A DNA stretch of 64,000 nucleotides from Piscinibacter defluvii (GCF_004011805.1 NZ_ML137196.1:799401-863400); one strand, 5' to 3'; positions 29,012 through 40,704 are shown, numbered from the stretch's first letter. Numbers and translations: made by a program. Notes: generated from the letters alone by a model not told the origin.

Positions 29012-29443
29012 ATGCACATCGCCTGCGCCCACTGCGGCAGCACCAACCGCGTGCCCGACGAACGCCTGGCCGACGACCCGGTCTGCGGCCGCTGCGGCCA
29101 GGCGCTGCTCCCCGGCCAGCCGGTCGAGCTGACCGACGCCAACTTCGACGCGGTCACCGCGCGCACCGAGCTGCCGGTGGTGGTGGACTTCTGGGCCGCC
29201 TGGTGCGGCCCGTGCCAGATGATGGCGCCGCAGTTCGCGCAGGCCGCCCGGCAGCTCAAGGGCCGCGTGCTGTTCGCCAAGGTCGACACCGATGCCAACC
29301 CGCAGGTGGCGCAGCGCTTCGCCATCCGCAGCATCCCGACGATGGTGCTGCTGCAGGGCGGGCGCGAGGTGCAGCGCACCGCCGGCGCGCTGCAGGCGCC
29401 GCAGATCGCAGCCTGGATCGCGCAGGCTCAGGCGCGCGCCTGA
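29012..29443 (+). CDS. trxC: Thioredoxin 2 with N-terminal zinc motif
   Basis: 143-residue cytoplasmic thioredoxin of the TrxC type. Two CxxC pairs (Cys5/Cys8 and Cys25/Cys28) form the zinc finger ahead of a thioredoxin fold with active site Trp64-Cys65-Gly-Pro-Cys68 in DFWAAWCGPCQMMAP; the cis-Pro is in IRSIPTMVL. An AGGAG site precedes the ATG. TrxC is commonly oxidative-stress induced, but no OxyR site was recognised. The last 16 bases overlap the convergent CoA-ligase gene. Confidence 0.95.
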   Translation: MHIACAHCGSTNRVPDERLADDPVCGRCGQALLPGQPVELTDANFDAVTARTELPVVVDFWAAWCGPCQMMAPQFAQAARQLKGRVLFAKVDTDANPQVAQRFAIRSIPTMVLLQGGREVQRTAGALQAPQIAAWIAQAQARA

Positions 29444-31452
29444 GCGGCCGCGCGGCGCGCCGCCAGGTCCACGAACCAGTCCACGCAGCCGGCGTTGGCC
29501 ATCGCGTCGCGCCGGAACAGCTGCTCGGCCGGCATGCCCAGCAGCAGCTTCTTGACCGGCAGCTCCATCTTCTTGCCCGACAGCGTGCGCGGGATGGCCG
29601 CGACCTGGAACACCTCGCTGGGCACGTGGCGCGGCGACAGCGCCTGGCGGATCGTGTCCTTCAGCCGCTGCACGAGGGCCGCGTCCAGCACCAGGCCCTC
29701 GCGCAGCACGACGAACAGCGGCATCCAGCTCTCGCGGCCGAGGTACTCCAGGTCCACCACCAGGCTGTCCAGCACCTCGGGCAGCGCCTCCACCGCGCGG
29801 TACAGCTCGGCCGTGCCCATGCGCACGCCGTGGCGGTTGATGGTGGCGTCGCTGCGGCCGTAGATGACCGCGCCGCCGCGCGGCGTGATGCGGATCCAGT
29901 CCCCGTGGCGCCAGACCTTCGGGAACATCTCGAAGTACGACTCCCGGTAGCGCGCGTCGCCCGGGTCGTTCCAGAAGCGCAGCGGCATCGACGGCAGCGG
30001 CTTCGTGCAGACCAGTTCGCCGACCTCGTCGACGAGCGGCCGGCCGTCCTCGCTCCAGGCTTCGATCGCCGCGCCCAGGCAGCGGCACTGCATCTCGCCC
30101 GCGACCACCGGCAGCGTGCGCAGGCCGGCGACGAAGGCGCCGGCGAAGTCGGTGCCGCCGCTGATCGGCGTGAGCCAGATCGGCCGGCCCTCGACCTGCG
30201 GCAAGCGCTCCCAGATCCAGCGGTAGCACTCGGGCGCCAGCGGCGAGCCGGTGGAGCCCACGGCGCGCAGCAGCAACGTGCCCGCGCCCTGCGGCTCGAC
30301 ACCCGCCTTCAGGCAGCTGGCGTAGAACGCCGCGCCGGCACCGAACCAGGTGACGCCGGCGTCGGCCGCGAAGCGCCACAGGGTGGACCAGTCCGGCGCG
30401 CCCTGCGCTCCGCCGGGGTTTCCGTCGTACAGGCAGATCGTGGTGCCGCCGAGCAGCCCGGCCACCTGCGCGTTCCACATGATCCAGCCGGTGGTGCTGA
30501 ACCAGTGGTAGCGCTCGCCGCACTCGGCGCTGGGCGCGATGTCGTTGTGCAGCACGCCCATCTTCAGCGCCTCGAGCACGATGCCGCCGTGGCCGTGCAC
30601 GATCGGCTTGGGCAGCCCGGTGGTGCCGCTGGAGTAGACCACCCAGAGCGGGTGGTCGAACGGCAGCGCCTCGGGCACGAGCGGGGCGTCGCCGCGTGTC
30701 AGCGCGTCGAAGTCGTGCGCGGCGCGGCCGGGGGCGGCGAAGTCGGCCGGGTCGGCGGCCGCGTCGAGGTAGCGCAGCAGCACCAGGTGGCGCAGGCCGG
30801 GCAGCGCGTCGGCCACCTCGCGCAGCACGGCGCGCCGGTCCTGCGCGACGCCGCCCCAGGTGCAGCCGTCGCAGCCGATCAGCACCGCCGGCTCGATCTG
30901 GCGGAAGCGGTCGAGGATGGCCAGCGGCCCCATGTCCGGCGAGCAGACCGACCAGATCGCACCCAGGCTGGCCGCGGCGAGGAAGGCGACCACCGCCTGC
31001 GGCGTGTTGGGCAGGATGGCGCAGACCCGGTCGCCCGGCCGCACGCCCAGGCCGCGCAGCGCGGCGGCAAGCGCGCCGACCTGGCGGCGCAGCTCGGGCC
31101 AGGCGAGCTGCTGCAGCGCCGCGCCCATCACCTCGTTGCGGAACACGATCGCCGGCTGGCCCGAGGCGTGCGCCGCGTCGGCGTGGCGGAACACCTGCTG
31201 TGCGTAGTTCAGCCGCGCGCCGGGGAACCAGCGTGCGCCGGGTATCGTCTCGCGCTCGAGCACGGTCGTGTACGGCGTCGGCGAGGCGATCTCGAAGAAC
31301 GCCCACAGCGAGGCCCAGAAGGCGGGCAGCTCGCTCGTGGACCAGCGCCACAGCGCGTCGTAGCCTGCGGGCGTGGTGGCGTCGAAGCGCAGCCTGCGGG
31401 TGTCTGCGAGGAAACGCAGATAGCGCTGGATGCGCGGCTCGGGCAGGGTCAT
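29428..31452 (-). CDS. Acetoacetyl-CoA synthetase (acetoacetate--CoA ligase)
   Basis: 674-residue ANL-superfamily ligase that activates acetoacetate with ATP and CoA. The AMP-binding motif is VVYSSGTTGLPKPIVHGHGG. Further signatures are GWIMWNAQVAGLL, ISGGTDFAGAF and IYGRSDATINRHGVRMGTAELYRAVE; the acyl-activating Lys lies in IPRTLSGKKMELPVKKLLLG. Length and the HWFSTTGWIMWN motif fit AACS rather than acetyl-CoA synthetase. ATG overlaps the binding-protein stop by 4 bases, so it is coupled to the transport genes. Confidence 0.9.
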   Translation of the reverse strand: MTLPEPRIQRYLRFLADTRRLRFDATTPAGYDALWRWSTSELPAFWASLWAFFEIASPTPYTTVLERETIPGARWFPGARLNYAQQVFRHADAAHASGQPAIVFRNEVMGAALQQLAWPELRRQVGALAAALRGLGVRPGDRVCAILPNTPQAVVAFLAAASLGAIWSVCSPDMGPLAILDRFRQIEPAVLIGCDGCTWGGVAQDRRAVLREVADALPGLRHLVLLRYLDAAADPADFAAPGRAAHDFDALTRGDAPLVPEALPFDHPLWVVYSSGTTGLPKPIVHGHGGIVLEALKMGVLHNDIAPSAECGERYHWFSTTGWIMWNAQVAGLLGGTTICLYDGNPGGAQGAPDWSTLWRFAADAGVTWFGAGAAFYASCLKAGVEPQGAGTLLLRAVGSTGSPLAPECYRWIWERLPQVEGRPIWLTPISGGTDFAGAFVAGLRTLPVVAGEMQCRCLGAAIEAWSEDGRPLVDEVGELVCTKPLPSMPLRFWNDPGDARYRESYFEMFPKVWRHGDWIRITPRGGAVIYGRSDATINRHGVRMGTAELYRAVEALPEVLDSLVVDLEYLGRESWMPLFVVLREGLVLDAALVQRLKDTIRQALSPRHVPSEVFQVAAIPRTLSGKKMELPVKKLLLGMPAEQLFRRDAMANAGCVDWFVDLAARRAAAQARA

Positions 31453-33248
31453 GTTGACGTCTCCCCATCGGTGCCGACGTAGCACCACACATCGCCCATG
31501 AACGGGTGGCGCCAGAAGCCGCGCACCCAGGGCTGCGCGAGTTCGTTCATCACCGTGTGGAAGCGCGCCTTGTACGGCATGTAGGCCACCAGCAGGTTCT
31601 TGGCCTCGCGCATCAGCGCATCGCGCTCGGGGCCGTCGGGCAGCACCTTCTGGCGCTCGTACAGGCGGTCGAACGCCGGCAGCGCGAAATGCGCGTCGTT
31701 CGATTCGTTGTCGTTCGGGCCGTAGCCGATGCCGAGGAAGAAGCCGCCGTCGGGTGTCTGCGAGACCCAGCTGAAGCCCCACATCATCAGGCTCGCGGTG
31801 CGGCTGCGCTTGAGCAGCTCGCCCCAGGTCGAGGTCTCGAACTCGATGCGCACGCCCACCGCCGCGAGGTGCTTGCGCCACAGCTCGTTGAGGCGGCGCT
31901 GGGTCTGATCGGCGGTGCCGGCCAGGCGCAGCACGAGCGGCGTGCCGTCGGGCCGCTCGCGCCAGCCGTCGCCGTCGCGGTCGACGAAGCCGAACAGGTC
32001 GAGCAGCGCGGCGGCCCGCGCCGGGTCGTGCTGGCTCATCTCGCTGCGGTAGCCAGCGTCGTAGCCCGAGGTGAAGGGCGCCACCACCGACTGTGCCGGC
32101 ACGCCGTGGCCATGGCGCACCAGGCGCAGCTCGGCGGCGCTGTCGTAGGCCAGCGCGACGGCGCGGCGCAGCGCCACCTGCTCGGGCGCGTAGCCGCCGA
32201 CCATCGGGTCGCGCATGTTGAAGTAGGTCATCGCCAGGTCGGCCTGCGGCGTGCGCTGCAGCCGGATGCCGCGCCGCGCCAGGTGCGGCGCGAGCCGGCC
32301 GTCGGGCACCGCGAGCGCGCCGTACTCGGACGGCACCTCGAGCAGGTCGTGCGCGCCTTCGAGGAAGGCCAGCCAGCGCGGCTGCGCCTCCTCGATCACG
32401 TCGAGCTCGATGCGCTCGGCCCGCGGCAGGCGCGCCCCGACGAGCTGCTCGACCGCGGCGCGGCCGGCCGCATCGTCGGGCAGGTCCGGCGGCGCGGCGA
32501 TCGTGCGGCCGCGGTAGCGCGGGTTGCGCTCCAGCTCGATGCGCGAGGCGCGCCGCCAGGCGGCCAGCCGGAATGGCCCGGTGCCCACCGGATGCGCGGC
32601 GATGTCGGCGCCGTAACGCTCGACCACCTCGCGCGCCATGGCGCCGAGCACGTCCTGGCGCGCGAACTGCAGGTGGAAGCGCGGGTCGGGCCGCGCCAGG
32701 CGCACGCGGAAGGTGTAGCGGTCGAGCGCGCGGATGCCCTCGACCTCGCGGTCGTATTCGAACGGACGGCGCTCGTTCAGCGCCCGGTGGCGCAGCGCGT
32801 CGAGCCCGAGCAGCCCGGCGTTGGCGAAGATGTAGAGGTTCTCGCTGTTGTTGCGCGGGTCGTAGTAGCGCTTGACGCTGTAGACGTAGTCCTGCGCCAC
32901 CAGCTCGCGCGGCCGGCCGCCGAAGGCCGGGTCGTCGGCGAAGAAGATGCCGGGGCGGATGCGGAAGGTGAAGGTGCTTGCGTCGGCCGAGATGTCCGGC
33001 AGCGCCGCGGCGGTCTGCGGGATCAGCCGCACCGGCCGCGCCAGGTAGTCGTAGGTCAGCGGCGCCTCGAAGATGCACGAGGCGATGCGCGAGGAGCCGA
33101 GGTCGCCGATGGCCAGCGGGTCGAAGCCGGTCTCGGGCACGCGCAGCGCGACGCGCAGGGTGCCGGGCGCGCGCCGCGGCGCCGCCTCTGCCGCAGCGCC
33201 CCCCGCCAGCGCCAGCGGCCCGGCAAGCAGGGTGCGCCGCCGCAGCAT
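31449..33248 (-). CDS. Family-5 extracellular solute-binding protein, copy 3
   Basis: 599-residue peptide/nickel-type (SBP_bac_5) binding protein with a Tat-like signal (MLRRRTLLAGPLALAGGAAAEAA). It shares a family-specific block with the two upstream copies: ETGFDPLAIGDLGSSRIASCIFEAPL, RIRPGIFFADDPAFGGRPRELVAQDYVYSVKRYYDP, VGTGPFRLAAWRRAS. It is the most divergent of the three near the N terminus. It lies 7 bases after copy 2 and is ATGA-coupled to the CoA ligase. Confidence 0.92.
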   Translation of the reverse strand: MLRRRTLLAGPLALAGGAAAEAAPRRAPGTLRVALRVPETGFDPLAIGDLGSSRIASCIFEAPLTYDYLARPVRLIPQTAAALPDISADASTFTFRIRPGIFFADDPAFGGRPRELVAQDYVYSVKRYYDPRNNSENLYIFANAGLLGLDALRHRALNERRPFEYDREVEGIRALDRYTFRVRLARPDPRFHLQFARQDVLGAMAREVVERYGADIAAHPVGTGPFRLAAWRRASRIELERNPRYRGRTIAAPPDLPDDAAGRAAVEQLVGARLPRAERIELDVIEEAQPRWLAFLEGAHDLLEVPSEYGALAVPDGRLAPHLARRGIRLQRTPQADLAMTYFNMRDPMVGGYAPEQVALRRAVALAYDSAAELRLVRHGHGVPAQSVVAPFTSGYDAGYRSEMSQHDPARAAALLDLFGFVDRDGDGWRERPDGTPLVLRLAGTADQTQRRLNELWRKHLAAVGVRIEFETSTWGELLKRSRTASLMMWGFSWVSQTPDGGFFLGIGYGPNDNESNDAHFALPAFDRLYERQKVLPDGPERDALMREAKNLLVAYMPYKARFHTVMNELAQPWVRGFWRHPFMGDVWCYVGTDGETST

Positions 33249-33255
33249 GCAGGCC

Positions 33256-35055
33256 TCAGGGCTGCTGCGGCTGGCGCGCCACGTCGATGTCGACGTAGTG
33301 CCAGAAGCGGTTGCCGAACAGCGGGCGCCGGAAGCCGGCGAGCCAGGGCTGGGTGAGGTCGGTCAGCACGCGGTGCACGTTGTAGCGGTGCGGCGCCAGC
33401 GCGGCGACGATGCGCTGCGCCTCGCGCACCTTGGCCAGGCGCTCGGGGCCGTCCGGCAGGGCCTGGATCTCGCGGTACAGGGTGTCGAAGCGCTCGTTGC
33501 GGAAGCGCGCCAGGTTCTGCCCGCCGGACGCCGGGCCGTACAGCACCTGCAGCGCGGTCTGCAGGTCGGGGTCGGCGGCCGAATAACCGAGCTGCCAGAT
33601 CATCATCTGGCCGGCGCGCGCCTTCTTCAGCTGCTCGGGCCACTGGCCGACGTCGATCTTCAGCTTCAGCCCGAGGTCCTTCATGTTCTTCTGCCACAGC
33701 TCGTCGAACTGGCGCGAGATCGGGTCGGACTGCGAGCCGTATTCGAGCAGCAGCGGCGCCCCGTCGGGCATCTCGCGCCAGCCGTCGCCGTCGCGGTCGA
33801 GGTAGCCGTACATGTCCAGCAGCGCGCGGGCGCGCGCCGGGTCGTAGTCGCTGTTCTCCGTCTTGAGCTGGGCGTCGTAGCCCCAGGTGCCCGGTGCGAC
33901 GATGGTCTGCGCCGGGATCGCCTGGCCGCGCCGGATCAGCCGGATCTCGCGCCAGACGTCCGAGCCCAGCGAGATCGCGCGGCGCAGCGCCACCTTCTCC
34001 GGCGCGTAGCCGCCGACCACCGGGTCCTCCATGTTGAAGTAGTACAGCGTGCGGTCCGGGTTGACGATGCGCTGCAGCCCGATGCCCTTGCGCGCCAGGT
34101 TGGGCGCGAGCTTGCCGTTCGGCGCGGCGAGCTGGGCGTACTCCAGCGGCACCGAGAGCAGGTCGAAGCGCTCGGTCAGGAAGGACAGCCAGCGCGGCTG
34201 GCTCTCATTGACGATGCTGATCTCGACCCGGTCGACCATCGGCAGCAGGCGGCCGCGGAAACGCTCCGCCAGCGCACGCCCCTCGGCATCGTCGTCGGCG
34301 GGGCGCGTGACCTCCTCGTAGCGCTCGCGCCGGTAGTTCGGGTTGCGCTCCAGCACGATCAGCGAGCTGCGTCGCCACTGGACCAGCCGGTACGGGCCGG
34401 TGCCCACCGGGTGTTCCATGATGGCCGCGCCGTAGGCCTCGACGACCTCGCGCGCCACCGCGCCGAACAGGTCGCCCTGCGCCAGCGTGTAGAGCAGGCG
34501 CGGGCGCGGCTTGGCGAGCTTGAACTGGATCGTGTAGCGGTCCAGCGCGCGCAGGCCCTCGACCTCGCGGTCGTAGTCGAAGGCGGTCTTGTTCTTCAGC
34601 GCCTGCTCGCGCAGCTCCTCCAGGCCGAGCATGCCCTCCTCGGCCAGGCCGGCGTAGTTCGGGCTCTTGTTCACCGGGTCGAAGTAGCGCTTCATCGCGT
34701 AGACGAAGTCCTGCGCCACCAGTTCGCGCCGCACGCCCTTGAAGGCCGGGTCGTCGGCGAAGTAGAGGCCCGGCCGGATGCGCACGGTCCAGGTCCGGAA
34801 GTCGGCCGAGACCTCGGGCATGCCCGCCGCCACGTTGGGCCGCACGAGGAACGGGCGGTTCAGGTAGTCGTACTGGTACAGCCCGTCGAACACATGCGCG
34901 GTGACGGTGCGCGAGTACAGATCGCTGACCTGGGCCGGGTCGAACCCGGTCTCGGCGGCCGGGAAGCTGTAGCGCAGCACCTTGGGCGGCTCGGCGCGCG
35001 CCGGCAGCGCCAGGGCCAGCGCCAGCGCGAGCAGCGCGACACGCCACCAGCTCAT
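33256..35055 (-). CDS. Family-5 extracellular solute-binding protein, copy 2
   Basis: 599-residue periplasmic binding protein with a Sec-type signal peptide (MSWWRVALLALALALALPARA). Conserved blocks are LRYSFPAAETGFDPAQVSDLYSR, RIRPGLYFADDPAFKGVRRELVAQDFVYAMKRYFDP and HPVGTGPYRLVQWRRSSLIVLERNPNYR. The true start is the ATG at 35055, coupled by 4 bases to the stop of copy 1. It should deliver oligopeptide or a related ligand to the divergent permease; the ligand is unknown. Confidence 0.93.
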   Translation of the reverse strand: MSWWRVALLALALALALPARAEPPKVLRYSFPAAETGFDPAQVSDLYSRTVTAHVFDGLYQYDYLNRPFLVRPNVAAGMPEVSADFRTWTVRIRPGLYFADDPAFKGVRRELVAQDFVYAMKRYFDPVNKSPNYAGLAEEGMLGLEELREQALKNKTAFDYDREVEGLRALDRYTIQFKLAKPRPRLLYTLAQGDLFGAVAREVVEAYGAAIMEHPVGTGPYRLVQWRRSSLIVLERNPNYRRERYEEVTRPADDDAEGRALAERFRGRLLPMVDRVEISIVNESQPRWLSFLTERFDLLSVPLEYAQLAAPNGKLAPNLARKGIGLQRIVNPDRTLYYFNMEDPVVGGYAPEKVALRRAISLGSDVWREIRLIRRGQAIPAQTIVAPGTWGYDAQLKTENSDYDPARARALLDMYGYLDRDGDGWREMPDGAPLLLEYGSQSDPISRQFDELWQKNMKDLGLKLKIDVGQWPEQLKKARAGQMMIWQLGYSAADPDLQTALQVLYGPASGGQNLARFRNERFDTLYREIQALPDGPERLAKVREAQRIVAALAPHRYNVHRVLTDLTQPWLAGFRRPLFGNRFWHYVDIDVARQPQQP

Positions 35056-36872
35056 CGCTGAAGCTGGCGCTGCAACGCCGGGTCGACGTCGACGAACTTG
35101 TAGAACTCGCGCACGAAGGGGTTGCGCTTGAAGCCGACCACCCAGGGCTGCGTCAGGTCGGTGGCGATGCGGTGCGCGCTCAGCTTGTAGGGCACGTAGG
35201 CCACCATCAGCTTGCTCGCCTCCTCCATCACCTTCTGGCGCTCCGGCCCGTCGGGCATGCGGTTCTGCTTGAGGTACAAGTCGTTGAAGGCCGGCAGGTC
35301 GAAGCGCGCGTGGTTCGCGCCGCCCTTGTTCGGCCCGTAGGCGAGCGCGAGGAAGGTGTCGCCGTCCGGGCTGGCGGCCGACCAGCCCACGCCCCACATC
35401 ATCAGCTTGCCGGCACGCGAGGCCTTCAGGTTCTCCGGCCACTTGGCCATCTTGAAGACGATGCGCAGGCCGACCGCCTTCATGTTCTTCTGCCACAGCT
35501 CGGCCAGCTTGCGGCTGACCTGGTCGGGCTGGGTGGCGTACTCGAGCGTCAGCGGCGTGCCGTCGGGCTGCTCGCGCCAGCCGTCGCCGTCGCGGTCGAC
35601 GTAGCCGTAGAGGTCCAGCAGCGCCTTCGCGCGCGCCGGGTCGTGGTCGCTCATCGAGGTCTTGAGCGCCGGGTTGTAGCCGTAGGCCAGCGGCGCGATC
35701 GCGGTCTGCGCAGGAATGGCCTGGTTCATGCGCACCAGGCGGATCTCCTCGTCGCTGTCGTAGGCCAGCGCGATGGCGCGCCGCAACGCCACCTTCTCCG
35801 GCGTGTAGCCGCCCACCACCGGGTTGTCCTGGTTGAACAGCGCCGCCAGCGTGATGTCGACCAGCGGCGACTGGTCCATGCCGATGCCGCGCTTGGCCAG
35901 GTTGGGGGCGAGCTGGTTGTTCGGGATCGCCTGCGGCGCGAACTCGTTGGGCAGGCGCTCGATCAGGTCTGCCTGGCCGTTCAGGAACGACAGCCAGCGC
36001 GGCTGCACCTCCTCGATGATCGCGATCTCCACCCGGTCCAGCAGCGGCAGGCGGCGCCCCGCCAGGCGCTTGGCGATGGCCTGCGCGCGCGGATCGTCGT
36101 CGGGTGCCTGCTCGTCGTAGCGCAGCTCGCGGAAGCCGGGGTTGCGCTCCAGCACGATCTTCGAGCTGCGCCGCCACTCGGCCAGGCGGAACGGCCCGGT
36201 GCCCACCGGGTGCTCCATGATCTTGTCGCCGTAGAACTCGACCACCTCGCGCGCCATCGCGCCGAACACCGAGCTGTCGGTCATCAGTGCGCGGTGGAAG
36301 CGCGGCGAGGGCTCGGCCAGGCGGACGCGGAAGGTGTAGCGGTCCAGCACCTTGGCACCCTCGACCTCGGTGTCGTAGGGGAAGGGCTGCTTGCTCGCCA
36401 GCACCTGCTTGCGCAGCTCCGACAGGCCGAGCAGCTTGGCGTTCTCCAGCAGGTACAGGTTGGGGCTGTTCCAGCGCGGGTCGTAGTGGCGCTTGATCGA
36501 GTACACGTAGTCGGCCGCGACCAGCTCGCGCTTCCTGCCCTGGAACGCCGGGTCGTCGGCGAAGTGGATGCCCGGCCGGATGCGGAAGGTGAAGCTGCGG
36601 TAGTCGTCTTCGATCACCGGCAGGGCCTCGGCCGTCAGCGGCTCGATGCGGAACGGCCGGGCCAGGAAGTCGAAGCGCAGCGGCGCCTCGAAGATGCCGG
36701 CGGTGACGGTGCGCGAGTACAGGTCGGACAGCTGCACCGGGTCGAAACCGGTCTCGGCGATCGGGAAGGCGTAGCGCAGCACCCGCGGCCCGTCGGGCGG
36801 CGGGTCGGCCGGCGCCTGCGCGAGCGCGGCGCCGCAGCCGAGCATCAGAACCAGCGCACGGATGATCCTCAC
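35052..36872 (-). CDS. Family-5 extracellular solute-binding protein, copy 1
   Basis: 606-residue periplasmic binding protein. Signal peptide IIRALVLMLGCGAALAQA; conserved blocks LRYAFPIAETGFDPVQLSDLYSR, RIRPGIHFADDPAFQGRKRELVAADYVYSIKRHYDP and VGTGPFRLAEWRRSSKIVLERNPGF. GTG at 36872 is chosen because AGGAG lies 7 bases before it and it puts the signal peptide at the N terminus. First gene of a four-gene minus-strand operon (three binding proteins and a CoA ligase), divergent from the permease operon. Confidence 0.92.
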   Translation of the reverse strand: MRIIRALVLMLGCGAALAQAPADPPPDGPRVLRYAFPIAETGFDPVQLSDLYSRTVTAGIFEAPLRFDFLARPFRIEPLTAEALPVIEDDYRSFTFRIRPGIHFADDPAFQGRKRELVAADYVYSIKRHYDPRWNSPNLYLLENAKLLGLSELRKQVLASKQPFPYDTEVEGAKVLDRYTFRVRLAEPSPRFHRALMTDSSVFGAMAREVVEFYGDKIMEHPVGTGPFRLAEWRRSSKIVLERNPGFRELRYDEQAPDDDPRAQAIAKRLAGRRLPLLDRVEIAIIEEVQPRWLSFLNGQADLIERLPNEFAPQAIPNNQLAPNLAKRGIGMDQSPLVDITLAALFNQDNPVVGGYTPEKVALRRAIALAYDSDEEIRLVRMNQAIPAQTAIAPLAYGYNPALKTSMSDHDPARAKALLDLYGYVDRDGDGWREQPDGTPLTLEYATQPDQVSRKLAELWQKNMKAVGLRIVFKMAKWPENLKASRAGKLMMWGVGWSAASPDGDTFLALAYGPNKGGANHARFDLPAFNDLYLKQNRMPDGPERQKVMEEASKLMVAYVPYKLSAHRIATDLTQPWVVGFKRNPFVREFYKFVDVDPALQRQLQR

Positions 36873-36897
36873 GGCAACTCCTGGGCAGAGGCCGCAA

Positions 36898-36903
36898 AGT
36901 CTA
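36898..36903 (-). promoter_or_regulatory. Possible -10 (TAGACT) of the binding-protein operon
   Basis: TAGACT on the minus strand lies 25 bases upstream of the GTG of copy 1, leaving room for the AGGAG ribosome site. The -35 is weak. Low-confidence prediction. Confidence 0.35.
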
Positions 36904-36912
36904 TTCGTTCGC

Positions 36913-36927
36913 GGCACGCGGATTGCA
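36913..36927 (+). promoter_or_regulatory. Sigma-54 (RpoN) promoter of the permease operon
   Basis: GGCACG-CGGA-TTGCA preserves GG-N10-GC and matches TGGCACG-N4-TTGCW except for the first T. Predicted start is near 36938, giving a leader of about 73 bases before the first permease ATG at 37011. A TAGACT at 36976-36981 could be an additional sigma-70 -10. Confidence 0.72.
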
Positions 36928-37010
36928 TCCGGGCGCCGAGGGCAAACGCGGGGCAGGGGCTTCCCGCGCTGCCCCTAGACTCGCGCAGTCTCACGAACGA
37001 CCCGGAGCGC

Positions 37011-37949
37011 ATGGCCGCATACCTGATACGGCGCCTGTGGCAGATGGTGCCGACGCTGTTCGGCGTCGTGCTGCTGGTGTTCTTCCTGTTCAAGTGGTTC
37101 GGCAGCGACCCGGCCGAAGTGATCGGCGGCCTGGGCGCCTCGCCCGAGCAGATCCAGGCCATCCGCACCCAGCTCGGCCTGAACGAGCCCTGGTGGGTGC
37201 AGCTGGGCATCTTCCTGAAGCAGATCGTCACCTTCGACTGGGGCCGCAGCTGGGCCACCAACGAGGCGATCTCCAGCCTGTTCGCCTCGCGCGTGCAGGC
37301 CACGCTGACGGTGATGCTGCCGATCCTGGTGCTGGACACCCTGCTGGCGGTGCCGATCGCGCTGCTGGTGGCCTACGTGCGCGGCTCGCTGACCGACCGC
37401 GCGATCATGGTGGCGACCACCGTCGCGCTGTCGATCTCCTTCCTGGTCTACGTGATCGTCGGCCAGTACCTGTTCGCGTTCCGGCTCGGCTGGTTCCCGG
37501 TGCAGGGCTGGACCGACAGCCTGGCCACCAACCTGGCGGTGTACACGCCGCTGCCGGTGCTGCTGGCGGTGATGGTGGGCCTGGCGCCGCGCACCCGGCT
37601 GTACCGCACCTTCTTCCTCGACGAGATCGGGCAGGACTACGTGCGCACGGCGCGCGCCAAGGGGCTGACCGAGCCGCGCATCCTGCTCACCCACGTGATG
37701 CGCAACGCGATGATCCCGATCCTGACCAACGTCGCGGTGTCGCTGCCGGGCATCTTCGTCGGCTCGTTCCTGATCGAGGTGTTCTTCTCGATCCCGGGCC
37801 TGGGCCGCGAGGTGCTGCTGGCCGTCAACCGGGGCGACTACCCGGTGATCCAGGCGGTGACGATCTACCTCGCGGTGATCACGATGGTGGTGAACCTGGC
37901 CACCGACGTGCTGTACAAGCTGGTCGACCCGCGCGTCGTGCTGAAATGA
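37011..37949 (+). CDS. ABC peptide transporter permease, DppB/OppB type
   Basis: 312-residue inner-membrane permease with about six helices. The N terminus MAAYLIRRLWQMVPTLFGVV is classic for DppB/YejB-type subunits. The EAA-loop region TARAKGLTEPRILLTHVMRNAMIPILT contacts the ATPase. The C terminus YKLVDPRVVLK is typical. Preceded by GGAG and, further up, a sigma-54 promoter. Overlaps the next permease by 4 bases. Confidence 0.93.
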   Translation: MAAYLIRRLWQMVPTLFGVVLLVFFLFKWFGSDPAEVIGGLGASPEQIQAIRTQLGLNEPWWVQLGIFLKQIVTFDWGRSWATNEAISSLFASRVQATLTVMLPILVLDTLLAVPIALLVAYVRGSLTDRAIMVATTVALSISFLVYVIVGQYLFAFRLGWFPVQGWTDSLATNLAVYTPLPVLLAVMVGLAPRTRLYRTFFLDEIGQDYVRTARAKGLTEPRILLTHVMRNAMIPILTNVAVSLPGIFVGSFLIEVFFSIPGLGREVLLAVNRGDYPVIQAVTIYLAVITMVVNLATDVLYKLVDPRVVLK

Positions 37950-38994
37950 GTGCCGTCCTGTCCTCCTCCGCCGGCACGACGCCGGCGTCCCGCTCGGAAG
38001 GCGTCTGGGCCGCCGCCTGGCGGCGCTTCCGCGGCGACCGCGTCGGCATGGTGTCGCTGGCCATCGTGGCCGCGTTCGCGCTGCTGATGCTGTCCACCGC
38101 GCTCGGCCTGGTGGCCGGCGACTGGCAGGCCGAACGCGGCGTCCCGAACGCACCGCCCACGTTCATCGGCCCGGCCGACAAGCAGGCGGTCGAGGCCATC
38201 CCGGTGCCCAGCGGGCCGAACGTGGACATCTCCGACGTCGACCCGCTCGCCCCGCGTTACGCCGAATGGGCCGAGCGCGCCGCCAAGCTGCGCACCGCCG
38301 AGCTCGAGCGCCAGGAGACCCTGCCCTTCGGCGGCGACCGGCTCGGCCGCGACGTGCTGGCCAAGGCCATCAAGGGCACCGAGATCTCGCTGTTCGTCGG
38401 CGTCGCCGCGGCGCTGCTGGCCACCCTGATCGGCACCGTGCTGGGCGCGCTGGCCGGCTTCTTCGGCGGCAAGGTGGGCGATTTCCTCGAGTGGCTCTAC
38501 AACGTGTTCACCTCGGTGCCCGACATCCTGCTGATCTTCGCCTTCGCCGCGGTGGTCGGGCGCGGCGTCGAGTCGGTCGTGCTGATCCTCGGCCTGACCG
38601 GCTGGACCGGCATCTACCGCCTGGTGCGCGCCGAGTTCCTGAAGCACTCGGTGCGCGACTACGTGCGCGCCGCCGAGGCGATCGGCGCGGGCCCGGGGGC
38701 GCGCATCTTCCGCCACATCCTGCCCAACGTGAGCCACGTGGTGCTGGTGCAGCTGTCGATCCTGGTGGTCGGCTTCATCAAGGCGGAGGTGATCCTGTCC
38801 TACCTCGGGCTCGGCGTGCGGGTCGACCAGGTCTCCTGGGGCACCATGCTCGCCGAGGCGCAGACCGAACTGATCCTCGGCCACTGGTGGCAGCTCGCCG
38901 CGGCCACGCTCTTCATGGCGGTGTTCGTCACCGCGTTCTCGCTGATGACCGATGCGCTGCGCGATGCGCTCGATCCGAAGCTGCGGGGGGCCGA

Positions 38995-38998
<4 letters not shown>
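37946..38998 (+). CDS. ABC peptide transporter permease, DppC/YejE type
   Basis: 350-residue permease. After the first helix (GMVSLAIVAAFALLMLSTALGLV) there is a periplasmic insert of about 90 residues (PPTFIGPADKQAVEAIPVP ... ERQETLPFGGDRLGRDVLAKAIKG), longer than in plain DppC and recalling YejE. The EAA-type loop is RAAEAIGAGPGARIFRHILPNVSH. It is coupled to the upstream permease (ATGA) and to the ATPase gene downstream (ATGA). Confidence 0.92.

Positions 38999-40704
<1,706 letters not shown>

Noticed and set aside
31441..33248. Binding-protein and CoA-ligase genes read as one long fused frame (29428-33078)
   Set aside because: The long frame is out of phase with the binding-protein signatures over most of that gene; the true genes are separate with a 4-base overlap.
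36976..36981. TAGACT as the main promoter of the ABC permease operon
   Set aside because: It lacks a good -35 and sits 29 bases before the ATG; the near-consensus sigma-54 element upstream is the stronger signal, although a second promoter is possible.
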